Assembly (NCBI RefSeq): GCF_001436415.1
Contig: NZ_AYZB01000058.1
Coordinates: 124,001 to 188,000 of the forward strand
Direction: 5' to 3'
DNA length: 64,000 bases
Source: Latilactobacillus graminis DSM 20719
GTDB lineage: Bacteria > Bacillota > Bacilli > Lactobacillales > Lactobacillaceae
The position numbers were made by a program, and so were the translations under genes. A model generated the notes under the pieces. That model was given only the letters and a program-made list of their open reading frames with translations, was not told where the DNA came from and did not search any database. This document shows, in pieces, positions 24,700-33,409 of this stretch (the first letter of the stretch is position 1; every line of letters starts with the position of its first letter).

Positions 24700-27123
24700 A
24701 TGACTTACGATCATCGCGCAGTTGAACAAAAGTGGCAAGCTTACTGGCAATCACACAAATCGTTCAAAACAACTGAAGATAAAAATAAGAAAAATTTCTA
24801 TGCATTAGATATGTTCCCATATCCGTCAGGTCAAGGCTTACACGTTGGCCATCCTGAAGGTTATACGGCAACTGATATCTTGGCCCGGATGAAACGGATG
24901 CAAGGCTTCAACGTGTTGCACCCAATGGGTTGGGATGCATTCGGCTTACCTGCTGAACAATATGCGTTGGATACTGGGAATAATCCTGCTGATTTTACAC
25001 AAAAAAACATCAATACATTCAAACGGCAAATCAATTCACTTGGTTTCTCATACGATTGGGATCGTGAAATCAACACAACGGATCCGGATTTCTATAAATG
25101 GACGCAATGGATTTTTGAAAAAATGTATGAAAAAGGCTTGGCTTATGAAGCTGAAGTTGCTGTTAACTGGAGCCCGGATTTAGGAACAGTTGTGGCCAAT
25201 GAAGAAGTGATTGACGGCAAAACAGAACGTGGCGGGTATCCTGTTTATCGGAAACCAATGCGTCAATGGATGTTGAAGATTACGGCTTATGCTGATCGTT
25301 TGATTGACGACTTAGACCTTGTTGATTGGCCCGAAAGTGTTAAAGACATGCAACGCAACTGGATTGGGCGTTCAAAAGGCGCCGAAGTTTCATTTGCTGT
25401 TGAAAACCATGATGCCCAGATTGATGTCTTCACAACCCGTGCGGACACACTGTTTGGTGTCAGCTACATCGTGATGGCGCCAGAACATAAATTAGTGGCT
25501 GACATCACAACGCCTGAACAAAAAGCGGCGGTTGATGCTTACTTGAAAGAAATCGAACACAAAAGTGATCTTGAACGGACTGACTTGGCTAAGGATAAAA
25601 CGGGGGCCTTTACTGGTGCTTATGCGATTAACCCAGTGAACGGTGAACGTTTACCGATCTGGATTTCAGATTACGTGCTCGCTTCATACGGGACAGGTGC
25701 TGTGATGGCTGTCCCTGCCCATGACCCGCGTGATTGGGAATTTGCGAAGAAATTTGATTTACCATTGAAACCAGTTGTGGCTGGTGGTAACCCTGAAGAA
25801 GCCGTTCATACAGAACCGGGTGTGATGATTAATTCAGATTTCTTGAATGGCTTAGATAAACAAGCGGCTATTGACAAGATGATTGAATGGTTAGTGGCGC
25901 ATAATGCTGGCCATGAACAAGTTAGTTACAAGTTACGCGACTGGTTGTTTTCACGGCAACGCTACTGGGGTGAACCAATTCCAATTATTCATTGGGAAGA
26001 TGGCACCACATCAGTCGTTCCAGAAGATCAATTACCACTTAAATTACCATTAACAAGTGACATCAAGCCTTCCGGCACAGGTGAAAGTCCACTTGCCAAC
26101 TTAACAGACTGGTTAAACGTGACGGATGAAAATGGGCGTAAAGGCCGTCGTGAAACCAATACAATGCCACAATGGGCGGGGAGCTCTTGGTATTATCTCC
26201 GTTATATCGATCCTAAGAACCCTGATAAATTGGCCGACTTTGACAAGTTAAAAGACTGGTTACCAGTTGACATGTATATCGGTGGTGCAGAACATGCTGT
26301 TCTTCATTTATTATATGTGCGTTTCTGGCATAAGTTCTTGTATGATATCGGCGTTGTGCCAACTAAAGAACCATTCCAACATTTATATAACCAAGGAATG
26401 ATTTTAGGCGATAACCACGAAAAAATGTCCAAATCAAAAGGCAATGTTGTTAACCCTGATGATGTTGTGGATCGTTTTGGTGCCGACACATTACGCTTAT
26501 ACGAAATGTTTATGGGCCCATTAGACGCTTCAATTTCTTGGAGTGAAAAGGGCTTGGCTGGTGCACGTAAATTCTTGGATCGGGTATGGCGTTTATATAC
26601 TGAAGAAGATACGGACGAAAACGACCAACTTTCAAGTAAGATTGTTGCTGACAACAACGATCAATTAAAGAAGAGCTACAACGAAACGGTTAAGAAGGTT
26701 ACAGAAGACTTCGAAAGCATGCACTTTAACGTGGCGATTTCACAATTGATGGTCTTCATCAACGATGCGTATAAGGCTGACACATTGCCACGTGAATACG
26801 CAGAAGGCTTCGTGAAGTTATTAGCTCCAATTGCCCCCCATATGATGGAAGAATTATGGGCAATGCTTGGCCATAGCGATTCAATCAGTTATGCGGCCTG
26901 GCCAACATTTGACCCAGCAGCCTTGGTTGCAAATGAAGTGGAAGTCATTTTCCAAGTTAATGGTAAGCTAAAGGCCAAAGTAACCGTGGCCAAAGATACA
27001 CCAAAGGAAGCGTTAGAAACGATGGCAAAAGCAAATGAAAAAGTTGCCGAATTCATCGCAGATAAGACAGTCCGCAAAGTGATTACCATTCCGAATAAAT
27101 TGGTTAATATTGTCGCAAACTAA
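24700..27123 (+). CDS. leuS: Leucyl-tRNA synthetase
   Basis: Class I synthetase of 807 residues that charges tRNA-Leu. HVGH (48-51, in [13 protein letters not shown]) and KMSKS (575-579) form the ATP site. The CP1 editing domain contains [12 protein letters not shown] and VPAHDPRD. The C-terminal anticodon-binding and tRNA-contact domains are complete. ATG 24700 follows AAGGAG; a GTG at 24691 overlaps that ribosome binding site. It is controlled by the T-box upstream. A tRNA-Leu(CAG) gene lies further downstream at 30687. Confidence 0.98.
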   Translation: MTYDHRAVEQKWQAYWQSHKSFKTTEDKNKKNFYALDMFPYPSGQGLHVGHPEGYTATDILARMKRMQGFNVLHPMGWDAFGLPAEQYALDTGNNPADFTQKNINTFKRQINSLGFSYDWDREINTTDPDFYKWTQWIFEKMYEKGLAYEAEVAVNWSPDLGTVVANEEVIDGKTERGGYPVYRKPMRQWMLKITAYADRLIDDLDLVDWPESVKDMQRNWIGRSKGAEVSFAVENHDAQIDVFTTRADTLFGVSYIVMAPEHKLVADITTPEQKAAVDAYLKEIEHKSDLERTDLAKDKTGAFTGAYAINPVNGERLPIWISDYVLASYGTGAVMAVPAHDPRDWEFAKKFDLPLKPVVAGGNPEEAVHTEPGVMINSDFLNGLDKQAAIDKMIEWLVAHNAGHEQVSYKLRDWLFSRQRYWGEPIPIIHWEDGTTSVVPEDQLPLKLPLTSDIKPSGTGESPLANLTDWLNVTDENGRKGRRETNTMPQWAGSSWYYLRYIDPKNPDKLADFDKLKDWLPVDMYIGGAEHAVLHLLYVRFWHKFLYDIGVVPTKEPFQHLYNQGMILGDNHEKMSKSKGNVVNPDDVVDRFGADTLRLYEMFMGPLDASISWSEKGLAGARKFLDRVWRLYTEEDTDENDQLSSKIVADNNDQLKKSYNETVKKVTEDFESMHFNVAISQLMVFINDAYKADTLPREYAEGFVKLLAPIAPHMMEELWAMLGHSDSISYAAWPTFDPAALVANEVEVIFQVNGKLKAKVTVAKDTPKEALETMAKANEKVAEFIADKTVRKVITIPNKLVNIVAN

Positions 27124-27184
27124 GTGTGCATAATAAGTTAATTATTTTCTGAGGATTAACCTAGTTGGTGATTTTGCTCGGTCA

Positions 27185-27220
27185 AGCAGTTACTGTTGGA
27201 AAACAGTAACTGCTTTTTTA
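27185..27220 (+). terminator. Terminator of leuS
   Basis: The 13-bp perfect stem AGCAGTTACTGTT/AACAGTAACTGCT is followed by TTTTTTATTT. Confidence 0.92.
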
Positions 27221-27296
27221 TTTAAAATATGGAATGTCATGTTAAATCTAAACGCTTGTTAAAGCCCTCTTTTTTCATAAAGTTTTGTTAAAGGAA

Positions 27297-27325
27297 TTGC
27301 AAGGCCTCGGCCAATCAACTAAAAT
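27297..27325 (+). promoter_or_regulatory. Probable SigA promoter of the flippase gene
   Basis: TTGCAA (27297-27302), a 17-bp spacer and TAAAAT (27320-27325), about 45 bp before the start codon. Confidence 0.6.
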
Positions 27326-27369
27326 GGTAGGAAGATGCTTTTTGACGTTTAATAAGGGAGTTATGGGAA

Positions 27370-29007
27370 ATGACCAATTCACCTGAAACAAAGGCGACAG
27401 GTAAGTCTTCACAAAATAAGATGCTCCGCGGATCTGCTTGGATGACTGCGGGGAGCATCTTTTCACGGATTCTGGGCGCCGTTTATGTGATTCCATGGCC
27501 AATCTGGTTTGGCGCAAATTTTCTACAAGCCAATACATTATTTGCCCGTGGTTACCAAATTTATAGTGTTTTTTTAGTCATATCGACGGCCGGAATTCCA
27601 GGGGCGTTATCGAAACAAATTGCACGGTATAATGAAATGAATGAATACGGGATTGGTCAACGCCTTTTCAGGAAGTCGTTGAGTTTAATGTTAATTATGG
27701 GTGTGTTATCGGCACTCGCGCTTTATGCATTGGCACCAATGTTAGCAGCTGGGGATCAACGAATGGTGCCGATTTTCCGTTCATTGAGCTGGCCATTATT
27801 GATTATTCCATTACTCAGTATCATGCGCGGTTTCTTTCAAGGCTATGCTGAAATGGCACCTTCTGCGATTTCGCAATTTATCGAACAAGCAGCGCGCGTG
27901 CTGTATATGACTGTGTCGGCTTTCATGATTATGCAAGTGCTAAAAGGTAGTTACGTGGATGCTGTGACACAAGCAACGTTTGCTGCATTTATCGGCGCCG
28001 CTGCGGGTTTGTTATTATTGATTTTCTATTATCTAAAACAACGTGGCCGGATTTCAGAGTTAGTGGCCAATAGTAACAACAAACTAGAGGTGTCAACCAA
28101 TGATTTATTAAAGGGGATTGTGCGTCAATCAATTCCATTTATCGTGATTGATGCAAGTGTTAATTTGGTCTATATCATCGATCAATACACTTTTAATCCG
28201 ATGATGCACGATTTCGTGATTGCTAGTGATCATCAGTTGTATAACCTATATGCCTTATTTGCAGCCAATGCGAATAAGCTAATTTCAATTACTGTTTCAC
28301 TGGCAGCCGCAATGGCGGTGACGGCAATTCCATTAATGTCCGCCGCACATGTGCGGGGCAATCAAAAAGAACTGCAACATCAAATCGGCAGTACATTACA
28401 ACTATTTAACTTGGTAATGGTTCCAGCGGCTTTTGGGATGTCAGCCGTTGCGGGACCATTATATACGTTGTTTTATGCACACGATACACTTGGTATCAGC
28501 GTTTTACAATTTTCATCTTATATTTCGATTATGTTGGGATTGTTTACAGTTTTAGGGGCGGTGCTTCAGGGACTTTACCAAAATCGCCTAGCATTATTTT
28601 ACTTATTCATCGGGTTTATCGTTAAAATCGTGGCGCAATATCCAGCAATCTATTTCTTCCGGGTATACGGGCCGTTAGTATCGACTGGCTTAGCCTTTGC
28701 GACAAGTTCGATTTTAATGATTGCAGCACTGCATCGCTATTATCACTTTGCATTACGCAAGACCATTCGGCGTTTAATCGGCGTCTTGGGCTTTTCACTA
28801 GTGATGTATTTGGTCACGGCAGGGGCAGTCAAGGTGTTATACCTCATTTTTAATCCGTATAGTCGTCTTCAGAGCGTTTTAGTTTTAATAATCAGTGTGG
28901 CCCTTGGGGTGGCGGTTTACGCCGTATTAGTGCTCAAATCACGCCTAGCCGACTATGTAATTGGTAATAATTTAGATCGCTTTAGAAGAAAGTTGAGAAT
29001 CAAATGA
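27370..29007 (+). CDS. MOP-superfamily polysaccharide/lipid II flippase, YtgP-like
   Basis: Membrane protein of 545 residues with about 14 hydrophobic segments and the MATE/Wzx/MurJ-type N-terminus (MLRGSAWMTAGSIFSRILGAVYVIPW). Bacillus YtgP of this type is regarded as a MurJ-like lipid II flippase, so a role in moving peptidoglycan precursors across the membrane is likely. GRIS... and PFIVIDASVNLVYIIDQYTF mark the middle of the protein. AAGGGAG precedes ATG 27370. The stop overlaps the start of the next gene by 4 bp. Confidence 0.88.
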   Translation: MTNSPETKATGKSSQNKMLRGSAWMTAGSIFSRILGAVYVIPWPIWFGANFLQANTLFARGYQIYSVFLVISTAGIPGALSKQIARYNEMNEYGIGQRLFRKSLSLMLIMGVLSALALYALAPMLAAGDQRMVPIFRSLSWPLLIIPLLSIMRGFFQGYAEMAPSAISQFIEQAARVLYMTVSAFMIMQVLKGSYVDAVTQATFAAFIGAAAGLLLLIFYYLKQRGRISELVANSNNKLEVSTNDLLKGIVRQSIPFIVIDASVNLVYIIDQYTFNPMMHDFVIASDHQLYNLYALFAANANKLISITVSLAAAMAVTAIPLMSAAHVRGNQKELQHQIGSTLQLFNLVMVPAAFGMSAVAGPLYTLFYAHDTLGISVLQFSSYISIMLGLFTVLGAVLQGLYQNRLALFYLFIGFIVKIVAQYPAIYFFRVYGPLVSTGLAFATSSILMIAALHRYYHFALRKTIRRLIGVLGFSLVMYLVTAGAVKVLYLIFNPYSRLQSVLVLIISVALGVAVYAVLVLKSRLADYVIGNNLDRFRRKLRIK

Positions 29008-29714
29008 GAATTGATCGTTTTTTAAGCCACATGAATGTGGCGTCACGTAAAGAATTGAAGTCGCTTTTTAAAGCCGGACGTGTGCGCGTTGATGGGACAG
29101 TAGTTAAGGATGCGAAGTTCAAAGTGGCCTCGGCGACAATGGTCTATGTTGACGATGAACCAGTGCGTTATCAAACCTATTTTTATTGGTTGATGAATAA
29201 GCCAGCAGGGGTGGTTTCGGCGACGACTGATCCGCAGAAAACGGTACTGGATTTGTTAAAAGATGCTGATCGCCGGGATGATTTATTTCCAGTTGGCCGA
29301 TTAGATAAAGACACGACTGGTTTGTTATTGTTGACGAACAATGGTGCTCTAAGTCATGCTTTGTTGAGTCCAAAAAAGCATGTCAGCAAGGTTTATCGGG
29401 CGACGATTGCCGGCGTTGTGACGGCCGATGATCAAGCCCGGTTTGAAGCGGGGCTTGTGTTGGGCGATTTTAAGGCACAACCGGCGCAGCTTGACATTTT
29501 GAATGTGGATATCGCTCAACAAGAAAGCCAAATTACGGTTGAGATTCATGAAGGTAAGTTTCACCAAGTGAAACGAATGTTTCATGCGGTTGGCAAGGAA
29601 GTTTTGACGTTAGAACGGATCAAGATGGGACCACTTGAATTGCCGGATGATTTAAAACGAGGACAATACCGGGCACTTACAGAAACAGAAGTGACATTAC
29701 TTAAAGCAAATTAA
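29004..29714 (+). CDS. RsuA-family 16S rRNA pseudouridine synthase
   Basis: Protein of 236 residues with an N-terminal S4 RNA-binding domain (MRIDRFLSHMNVASRKELKSLFKAGRVRVDG) and a catalytic domain with GRLDKDTTGLLLLTN, where the Asp is the nucleophile. EIHEGKFHQVKRMF is typical of the RsuA/RluB/E/F group. It probably modifies 16S rRNA as in RsuA; the exact site is not shown. It is translationally coupled to the flippase gene through ATGA. Confidence 0.92.
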   Translation: MRIDRFLSHMNVASRKELKSLFKAGRVRVDGTVVKDAKFKVASATMVYVDDEPVRYQTYFYWLMNKPAGVVSATTDPQKTVLDLLKDADRRDDLFPVGRLDKDTTGLLLLTNNGALSHALLSPKKHVSKVYRATIAGVVTADDQARFEAGLVLGDFKAQPAQLDILNVDIAQQESQITVEIHEGKFHQVKRMFHAVGKEVLTLERIKMGPLELPDDLKRGQYRALTETEVTLLKAN

Positions 29715-29752
29715 AAAACAGCAACTTTTTTTAAAAAGGTTGCTGTTTTTTA
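29713..29752. terminator. Bidirectional terminator between rsuA-like gene and nnrD
   Basis: AAAAAACAGCAAC pairs with GTTGCTGTTTTTT; A and T tracts on each side serve both convergent genes. Confidence 0.9.
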
Positions 29753-30586
29753 GGATTGGTGTGCGATTTTTGCCATATAGTGGGGCAAGGCTTGAATGAT
29801 TTGACTGGGAAGCGTAACGTATTGGGTTTTGGCGAGTTCATCGGCAATCGCGCTATGGGTATAAACGGCGGCACAAATGGTCTGATAGTTGGTCCCAAAT
29901 TGGCCACAGAAGGCAGCAATAATGCCGGTTAGTGTATCACCACTGCCCCCAGTTGCCATTGAGGGACCACCAATGGTCAATTTTTGGACCTGTTGATGCT
30001 GATAAACTGCTGTATGATGCTTTTTAAGCACGAGAATTGCATTGGGATAAGCGGTGAGGGCGGCTTGATTAGCAGCAACTGTCTGTTGATCAATTGGGAG
30101 GTTGCTAAGGCGAGTCCATTCCATTTGATGGGGAGTTAAGATTATATTTGCGTTTGGTAATGGTATATGCTCACGTCCAATTAGGGTTAGTGCCGAGCCA
30201 TCAATGATGACTGTTTGTTTCGGATGAACGGTTTGTAACAGGTTATTGAGTAATTGTGCTGCAAATGAACTAAGTCCGAGACCTGGTCCGACAACAAGCA
30301 CATCGGCTGAGTGAATAGTGGCACGCCACTGCATGAAAGGTTGGTGATAATCAATAAACATTGCTTCAGGTAAGCGGGTGTGTAAGGCTGTCAGAATACT
30401 TAAGTCACTGGCAACAGAGACTAATCCGGCACCGGCATAAACAGCCGCAGCAGCGCTCATTATTGCGGCACCACCATATTGTTGACTACCACCAATAATC
30501 AAGATCCGGCCGAAATCACCCTTATGGCTGATGGCCGGTCGTTCTTTCAGGACTGCGCGAACGGTTGAATCTGTGATAACTTGCAT
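29750..30586 (-). CDS. nnrD: ADP-dependent NAD(P)H-hydrate dehydratase
   Basis: Ribokinase-fold enzyme of 278 residues that repairs hydrated NADH/NADPH. It has KGDFGRILIIGGSQQYGGAA at the N-terminus and the nucleotide-site motif ATGGSGDTLTGI near residue 220. VIIDGSAL is the usual substrate-site strand. It is the stand-alone YxkO type, without the NnrE epimerase domain. ATG 30586 follows GGGAGG; an in-frame Met eight codons upstream precedes that site. Confidence 0.92.
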   Translation of the reverse strand: MQVITDSTVRAVLKERPAISHKGDFGRILIIGGSQQYGGAAIMSAAAAVYAGAGLVSVASDLSILTALHTRLPEAMFIDYHQPFMQWRATIHSADVLVVGPGLGLSSFAAQLLNNLLQTVHPKQTVIIDGSALTLIGREHIPLPNANIILTPHQMEWTRLSNLPIDQQTVAANQAALTAYPNAILVLKKHHTAVYQHQQVQKLTIGGPSMATGGSGDTLTGIIAAFCGQFGTNYQTICAAVYTHSAIADELAKTQYVTLPSQIIQALPHYMAKIAHQS

Positions 30587-30640
30587 ATGAATTCCTCCCT
30601 TACTAACCACTATTATAAGCGAAATATTAATAAAGGGGTA

Positions 30641-30669
30641 TTGGCAGGGCTCCGTAACACTGGTATAAT
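30641..30669 (+). promoter_or_regulatory. Promoter of tRNA-Leu
   Basis: TTGGCA (30641-30646), a 17-bp spacer and TATAAT (30664-30669), ending 17 bp before the tRNA. Confidence 0.8.
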
Positions 30670-30686
30670 AGTTTTGTAAAACAATC

Positions 30687-30770
30687 GCCCGTGTGGCGGA
30701 ACTGGCAGACGCGCAGCGTTCAGGTCGCTGTTTGGGTAACCAAGTACAGGTTCGAATCCTGCCACGGGCA
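30687..30770 (+). tRNA. tRNA-Leu (anticodon CAG)
   Basis: A class II tRNA of 84 nt. Acceptor GCCCGTG pairs with CACGGGC and the discriminator is A. Anticodon stem CAGCG/CGCTG encloses loop TTCAGGT with CAG at 30721-30723, reading CUG. A long variable arm (TGGGTAACCA) and the T-loop GGTTCGAATCC are present. The 3' CCA is not encoded. Confidence 0.96.
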
Positions 30771-30783
30771 TTATTTATTGCAA

Positions 30784-30822
30784 AAGACCACTATCAATTT
30801 TGATGGTGGTCTTTTTTTCTGA
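30784..30822 (+). terminator. Terminator after tRNA-Leu
   Basis: AAGACCACTATCA pairs with TGATGGTGGTCTT (one wobble pair) and is followed by a T-run. Confidence 0.9.
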
Positions 30823-31252
30823 CGAATTTATTAACTAAGCGAGTGAGAACAGAATACGAGCAATAGGAGTTGAAGCATCGTATCAAATATTTGTTTGTGA
30901 TTTAACGCCTAATACTATGCTTGTGATGGAGAAGATATTGAATATGAACAGTTACAAGTTTGAAGATGACTTTTAGAAATCAGCATATTTTCAATTCTTT
31001 ATCTATTTAATAGAAAAACGATATAGATAAAAACGCAAATGTTACAAAAGCGTCAGATCGGGTTACAACGTATGTTAGTGTTACAAAGATAAGTCATTAA
31101 AAAGGTTTAAAGTGAATATATAAACGCTATTAAAATATACCTAATAAAAATATCGAAAATAAGCAATATTTGATATGATAATACGTTAGATAGAGGGCGG
31201 TAACGTATATATAGTTAATGGGGGACTTTTATTGCGCGAATAATAAATATAA

Positions 31253-31336
31253 ATGAAGGAACAAATATGGATAGTAATTTTAATCATTTTATATAGTTGT
31301 CTTATTCGGAATCGGAGTAAAAGTGCATATGGATAG
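31253..31336 (+). CDS. Possible 27-residue hydrophobic peptide
   Basis: I do not recognise it. The frame runs from ATG 31253 to TAG. It encodes a charged start (MKEQ), one hydrophobic stretch (IWIVILIILYSCLI) and a basic tail (RNRSKS), as in small membrane peptides. No good ribosome binding site precedes the ATG. Its stop overlaps the next mini-ORF by 8 bp. It could be chance or a fragment of a lost gene. Confidence 0.2.
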   Translation: MKEQIWIVILIILYSCLIRNRSKSAYG

Positions 31337-31454
31337 AGTGGAAATTAATCAAGAAATTGTGATCGATGCAGGCATGGCAGAATTAGAGCGAGCTGGTGTG
31401 ATCTATCAAACGGTAGTGAGGCTCCCCTGCCATCGAAGGCGTATATATTATTAA
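31329..31454 (+). CDS. Possible 41-residue peptide
   Basis: Unrecognised. ATG 31329 has GGAG at 31314-31317, eleven bases upstream. The product is acidic and amphipathic in its first half (VEINQEIVIDAGMAELERAG) and basic at the end (CHRRRIYY). The overlap with the preceding hydrophobic frame suggests coupling if both are real. It may equally be the remnant of a longer gene. Confidence 0.25.
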   Translation: MDRVEINQEIVIDAGMAELERAGVIYQTVVRLPCHRRRIYY

Positions 31455-31621
31455 ATAGAGTACCTTAGTGTGGTTATTAAACACTAGAGGCGTTCTTTTC
31501 TTGTTGGATGACGGATAGCAGTGGATTAAATTCTTTTAGTATAATTTGAATGAGAACGGTTGCCGTTGATTGGTGGAAACGTTATATTTATTAGAGTAAT
31601 AAGAATAGGAGAGAATTAAGA

Positions 31622-32410
31622 ATGACAGTTAAATTAATCGCTTCCGATATGGATCATACGTTATTAACCGAAAATGGACAGCTACCACCGAATTTTGTGC
31701 CAACAATTCGTCAATTGTATCGCAGAGGGATTCTGTTTGCGGCTGCAAGCGGTCGGCCAATGTATACCTTAAGACAGATGTTTCCGGAATTAGCTAATAT
31801 GATGATTTATGTTAGTGATAATGGTGCTACAATTGCTTATCAAGGACAGACTTTGTTTAAGAGCCTACTACCATTAGTCGACTATCAACGGATGATTGAA
31901 TTTGTCAATCAAATACCAGGTGGAATTGGCGTAATTTGCGGGATGGATGCAGCTTACGTTGAAACACAATATCAAAATTATGATGCAATTTTACGGCAGT
32001 TTTATACAAACATTAAGTATGTGCCAGATTTAACCCAGGTTCGGGTGGAAGCCAATAAATTCACAATTTATTTCCCGGGCAAAGATAGTCAAAAACAATA
32101 TGATGCAATTTTTGCCCCGCAATTTGCTGCCGATTTTTCGGTTACGGTGGCCGGAGTTGAATGGATTGATATTATGAATCAAGGAATTAATAAAGGTCAT
32201 GCGATGAATCTCTTAGCAGATCATTTGCACATTACCCCGGCTGCAATGATGGCCTTTGGAGATACTTATAACGATAAAGAAATGTTGCAGACGGTTAAGT
32301 ATAGCTATTTAATGGGAAATGCATCTGACGAGATGGCAGAATATGCAAATTACCGTGCTGATACTAATGAGAACTATGGTGTCTTAAAGGAGATTCAGAA
32401 ATTGCTTTAA
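31622..32410 (+). CDS. Cof-type HAD-IIB phosphatase
   Basis: Haloacid-dehalogenase superfamily hydrolase of 262 residues with a C2B cap. Motif I is ASDMDHTLL (nucleophile Asp and acid Asp), motif II contains AASGRP, and the motif III/IV region is NKGHAM to AFGDTYNDKEML. Relatives dephosphorylate sugar phosphates, FMN or pyridoxal phosphate; the substrate is not predictable. ATAGGAGAG precedes the ATG. Its last 47 bp overlap the convergent lipase gene. Confidence 0.9.
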   Translation: MTVKLIASDMDHTLLTENGQLPPNFVPTIRQLYRRGILFAAASGRPMYTLRQMFPELANMMIYVSDNGATIAYQGQTLFKSLLPLVDYQRMIEFVNQIPGGIGVICGMDAAYVETQYQNYDAILRQFYTNIKYVPDLTQVRVEANKFTIYFPGKDSQKQYDAIFAPQFAADFSVTVAGVEWIDIMNQGINKGHAMNLLADHLHITPAAMMAFGDTYNDKEMLQTVKYSYLMGNASDEMAEYANYRADTNENYGVLKEIQKLL

Positions 32411-33302
32411 GTAACCAGGTGTAGATAAATTGATAATGTTGTTTAGCATTTGTTTCTAGTAGAAGTTCATGAGCTGTTTTTGGTAAAATGCACACCGTTG
32501 CTTTTTTGACAGTGTGCTTTTTAAATTGTTTGATTAAGCGCTTGGCACGGTGACCATAGCCCCCGGCTGGATCATCAGCCCCACTCATGACTAGAATCGG
32601 TCGCGATTGCAAGGCAAATTGCCAGTCAGCATGGGTAGTTAGCGCTGTTAGACTAAATAGCATGGCAAATCCGTTGTTTGAAAAGACGTAACCGCATAGC
32701 GGATGTTGTTCGTAATGCGCAACGTTGGCTTGATTATAGCTTAGCCACGAAAAAGGACGCTGGGTATCAAAGCGTTTCGAATAAAGGCCAAAAGCAAGCT
32801 TATTCCACAATGTTCCCGGTCGTTTAGCGGCAACCATACCAATTAGTTTAACGATTGGGAGGACTGGTTTGAGAATGAAAGGGACATCAATGACCCCAAT
32901 TAAGACGGTTCCGGCTATTGGAACCTCAGTTTGCTTGACGTATTGGGTGGCTAACATTGAGCCCATTGAATGTCCAAGGACAAATAACGGAATTTCTGGA
33001 TACTTTTCATGGGTCAGCTGGCCAATTAAGCGGCAGTCGTTGGTTAGAGTTTGTAATCCGTGTTGTCCAAAATAGCCAAGTTCGTCGGCCGATTGAACGG
33101 AATGACCTTGACCAACATGATCATGACCAATGACAGCAATTCGATGATCGTTTAAAAATTGAGCTAACGCAGCATAGCGTTCAATATATTCGGCCATCCC
33201 AGTAAGAATTTGGATCACAGCAATTGGGGCTTGTGTCGGCTGCCATAAGACGACGTTAAGCGCATGGACGTGATCGGTCGATTGGACGGTAAATTTTTGC
33301 AT
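32364..33302 (-). CDS. Alpha/beta hydrolase, monoacylglycerol lipase/lysophospholipase type
   Basis: Serine hydrolase of 312 residues with nucleophile elbow GHSMGS, an upstream HDHVGQGHS element and a late His (TAHELLLE) for the catalytic triad. GMAEYIERYAALAQFL is typical of the Hydrolase_4 group, which includes monoacylglycerol lipases. No signal peptide is seen, so it is cytoplasmic. The C-terminal 16 residues are read from DNA that also codes for the convergent HAD protein. No terminator lies between them. Confidence 0.88.
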   Translation of the reverse strand: MQKFTVQSTDHVHALNVVLWQPTQAPIAVIQILTGMAEYIERYAALAQFLNDHRIAVIGHDHVGQGHSVQSADELGYFGQHGLQTLTNDCRLIGQLTHEKYPEIPLFVLGHSMGSMLATQYVKQTEVPIAGTVLIGVIDVPFILKPVLPIVKLIGMVAAKRPGTLWNKLAFGLYSKRFDTQRPFSWLSYNQANVAHYEQHPLCGYVFSNNGFAMLFSLTALTTHADWQFALQSRPILVMSGADDPAGGYGHRAKRLIKQFKKHTVKKATVCILPKTAHELLLETNAKQHYQFIYTWLLKAISESPLRHHSSH

Positions 33303-33355
33303 GTGGAATGCCTCCTAATATAGATAGATTTATTTTAACAGAATTAAGCTTATGA

Positions 33356-33405
33356 TATCAAAAAACGCCCAACAACTTTTAATTGTCATTCGGCGTTTTT
33401 TGATA
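33356..33405. terminator. Terminator of the amino-acid permease
   Basis: TATCAAAAAACGCC pairs with GGCGTTTTTTGATA around a 22-nt loop. It lies just after the permease gene on the minus strand. Confidence 0.8.
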
Positions 33406-33409
33406 AAAA

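Larger units (their letters stand above)
30823..31621 (+). other. Gene-poor 0.8-kb stretch with ordered repeats and two mini-ORFs
   Basis: No recognisable gene is present. Three direct copies of GTTACAA occur at 31041, 31062 and 31080. A perfect 8-bp inverted repeat, ATACGTTA/TAACGTAT (31181-31208), follows a TATGAT -10-like box. Two overlapping short frames come next (31253-31336 and 31329-31454). A terminator-like hairpin with stem TAGTGT/ACACTA (31466-31486) ends the block before CGTTCTTTTC. A likely -10 (TATAAT, 31540-31545) for the HAD gene closes the region. It may be a decayed gene or a small regulated locus. Confidence 0.5.
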
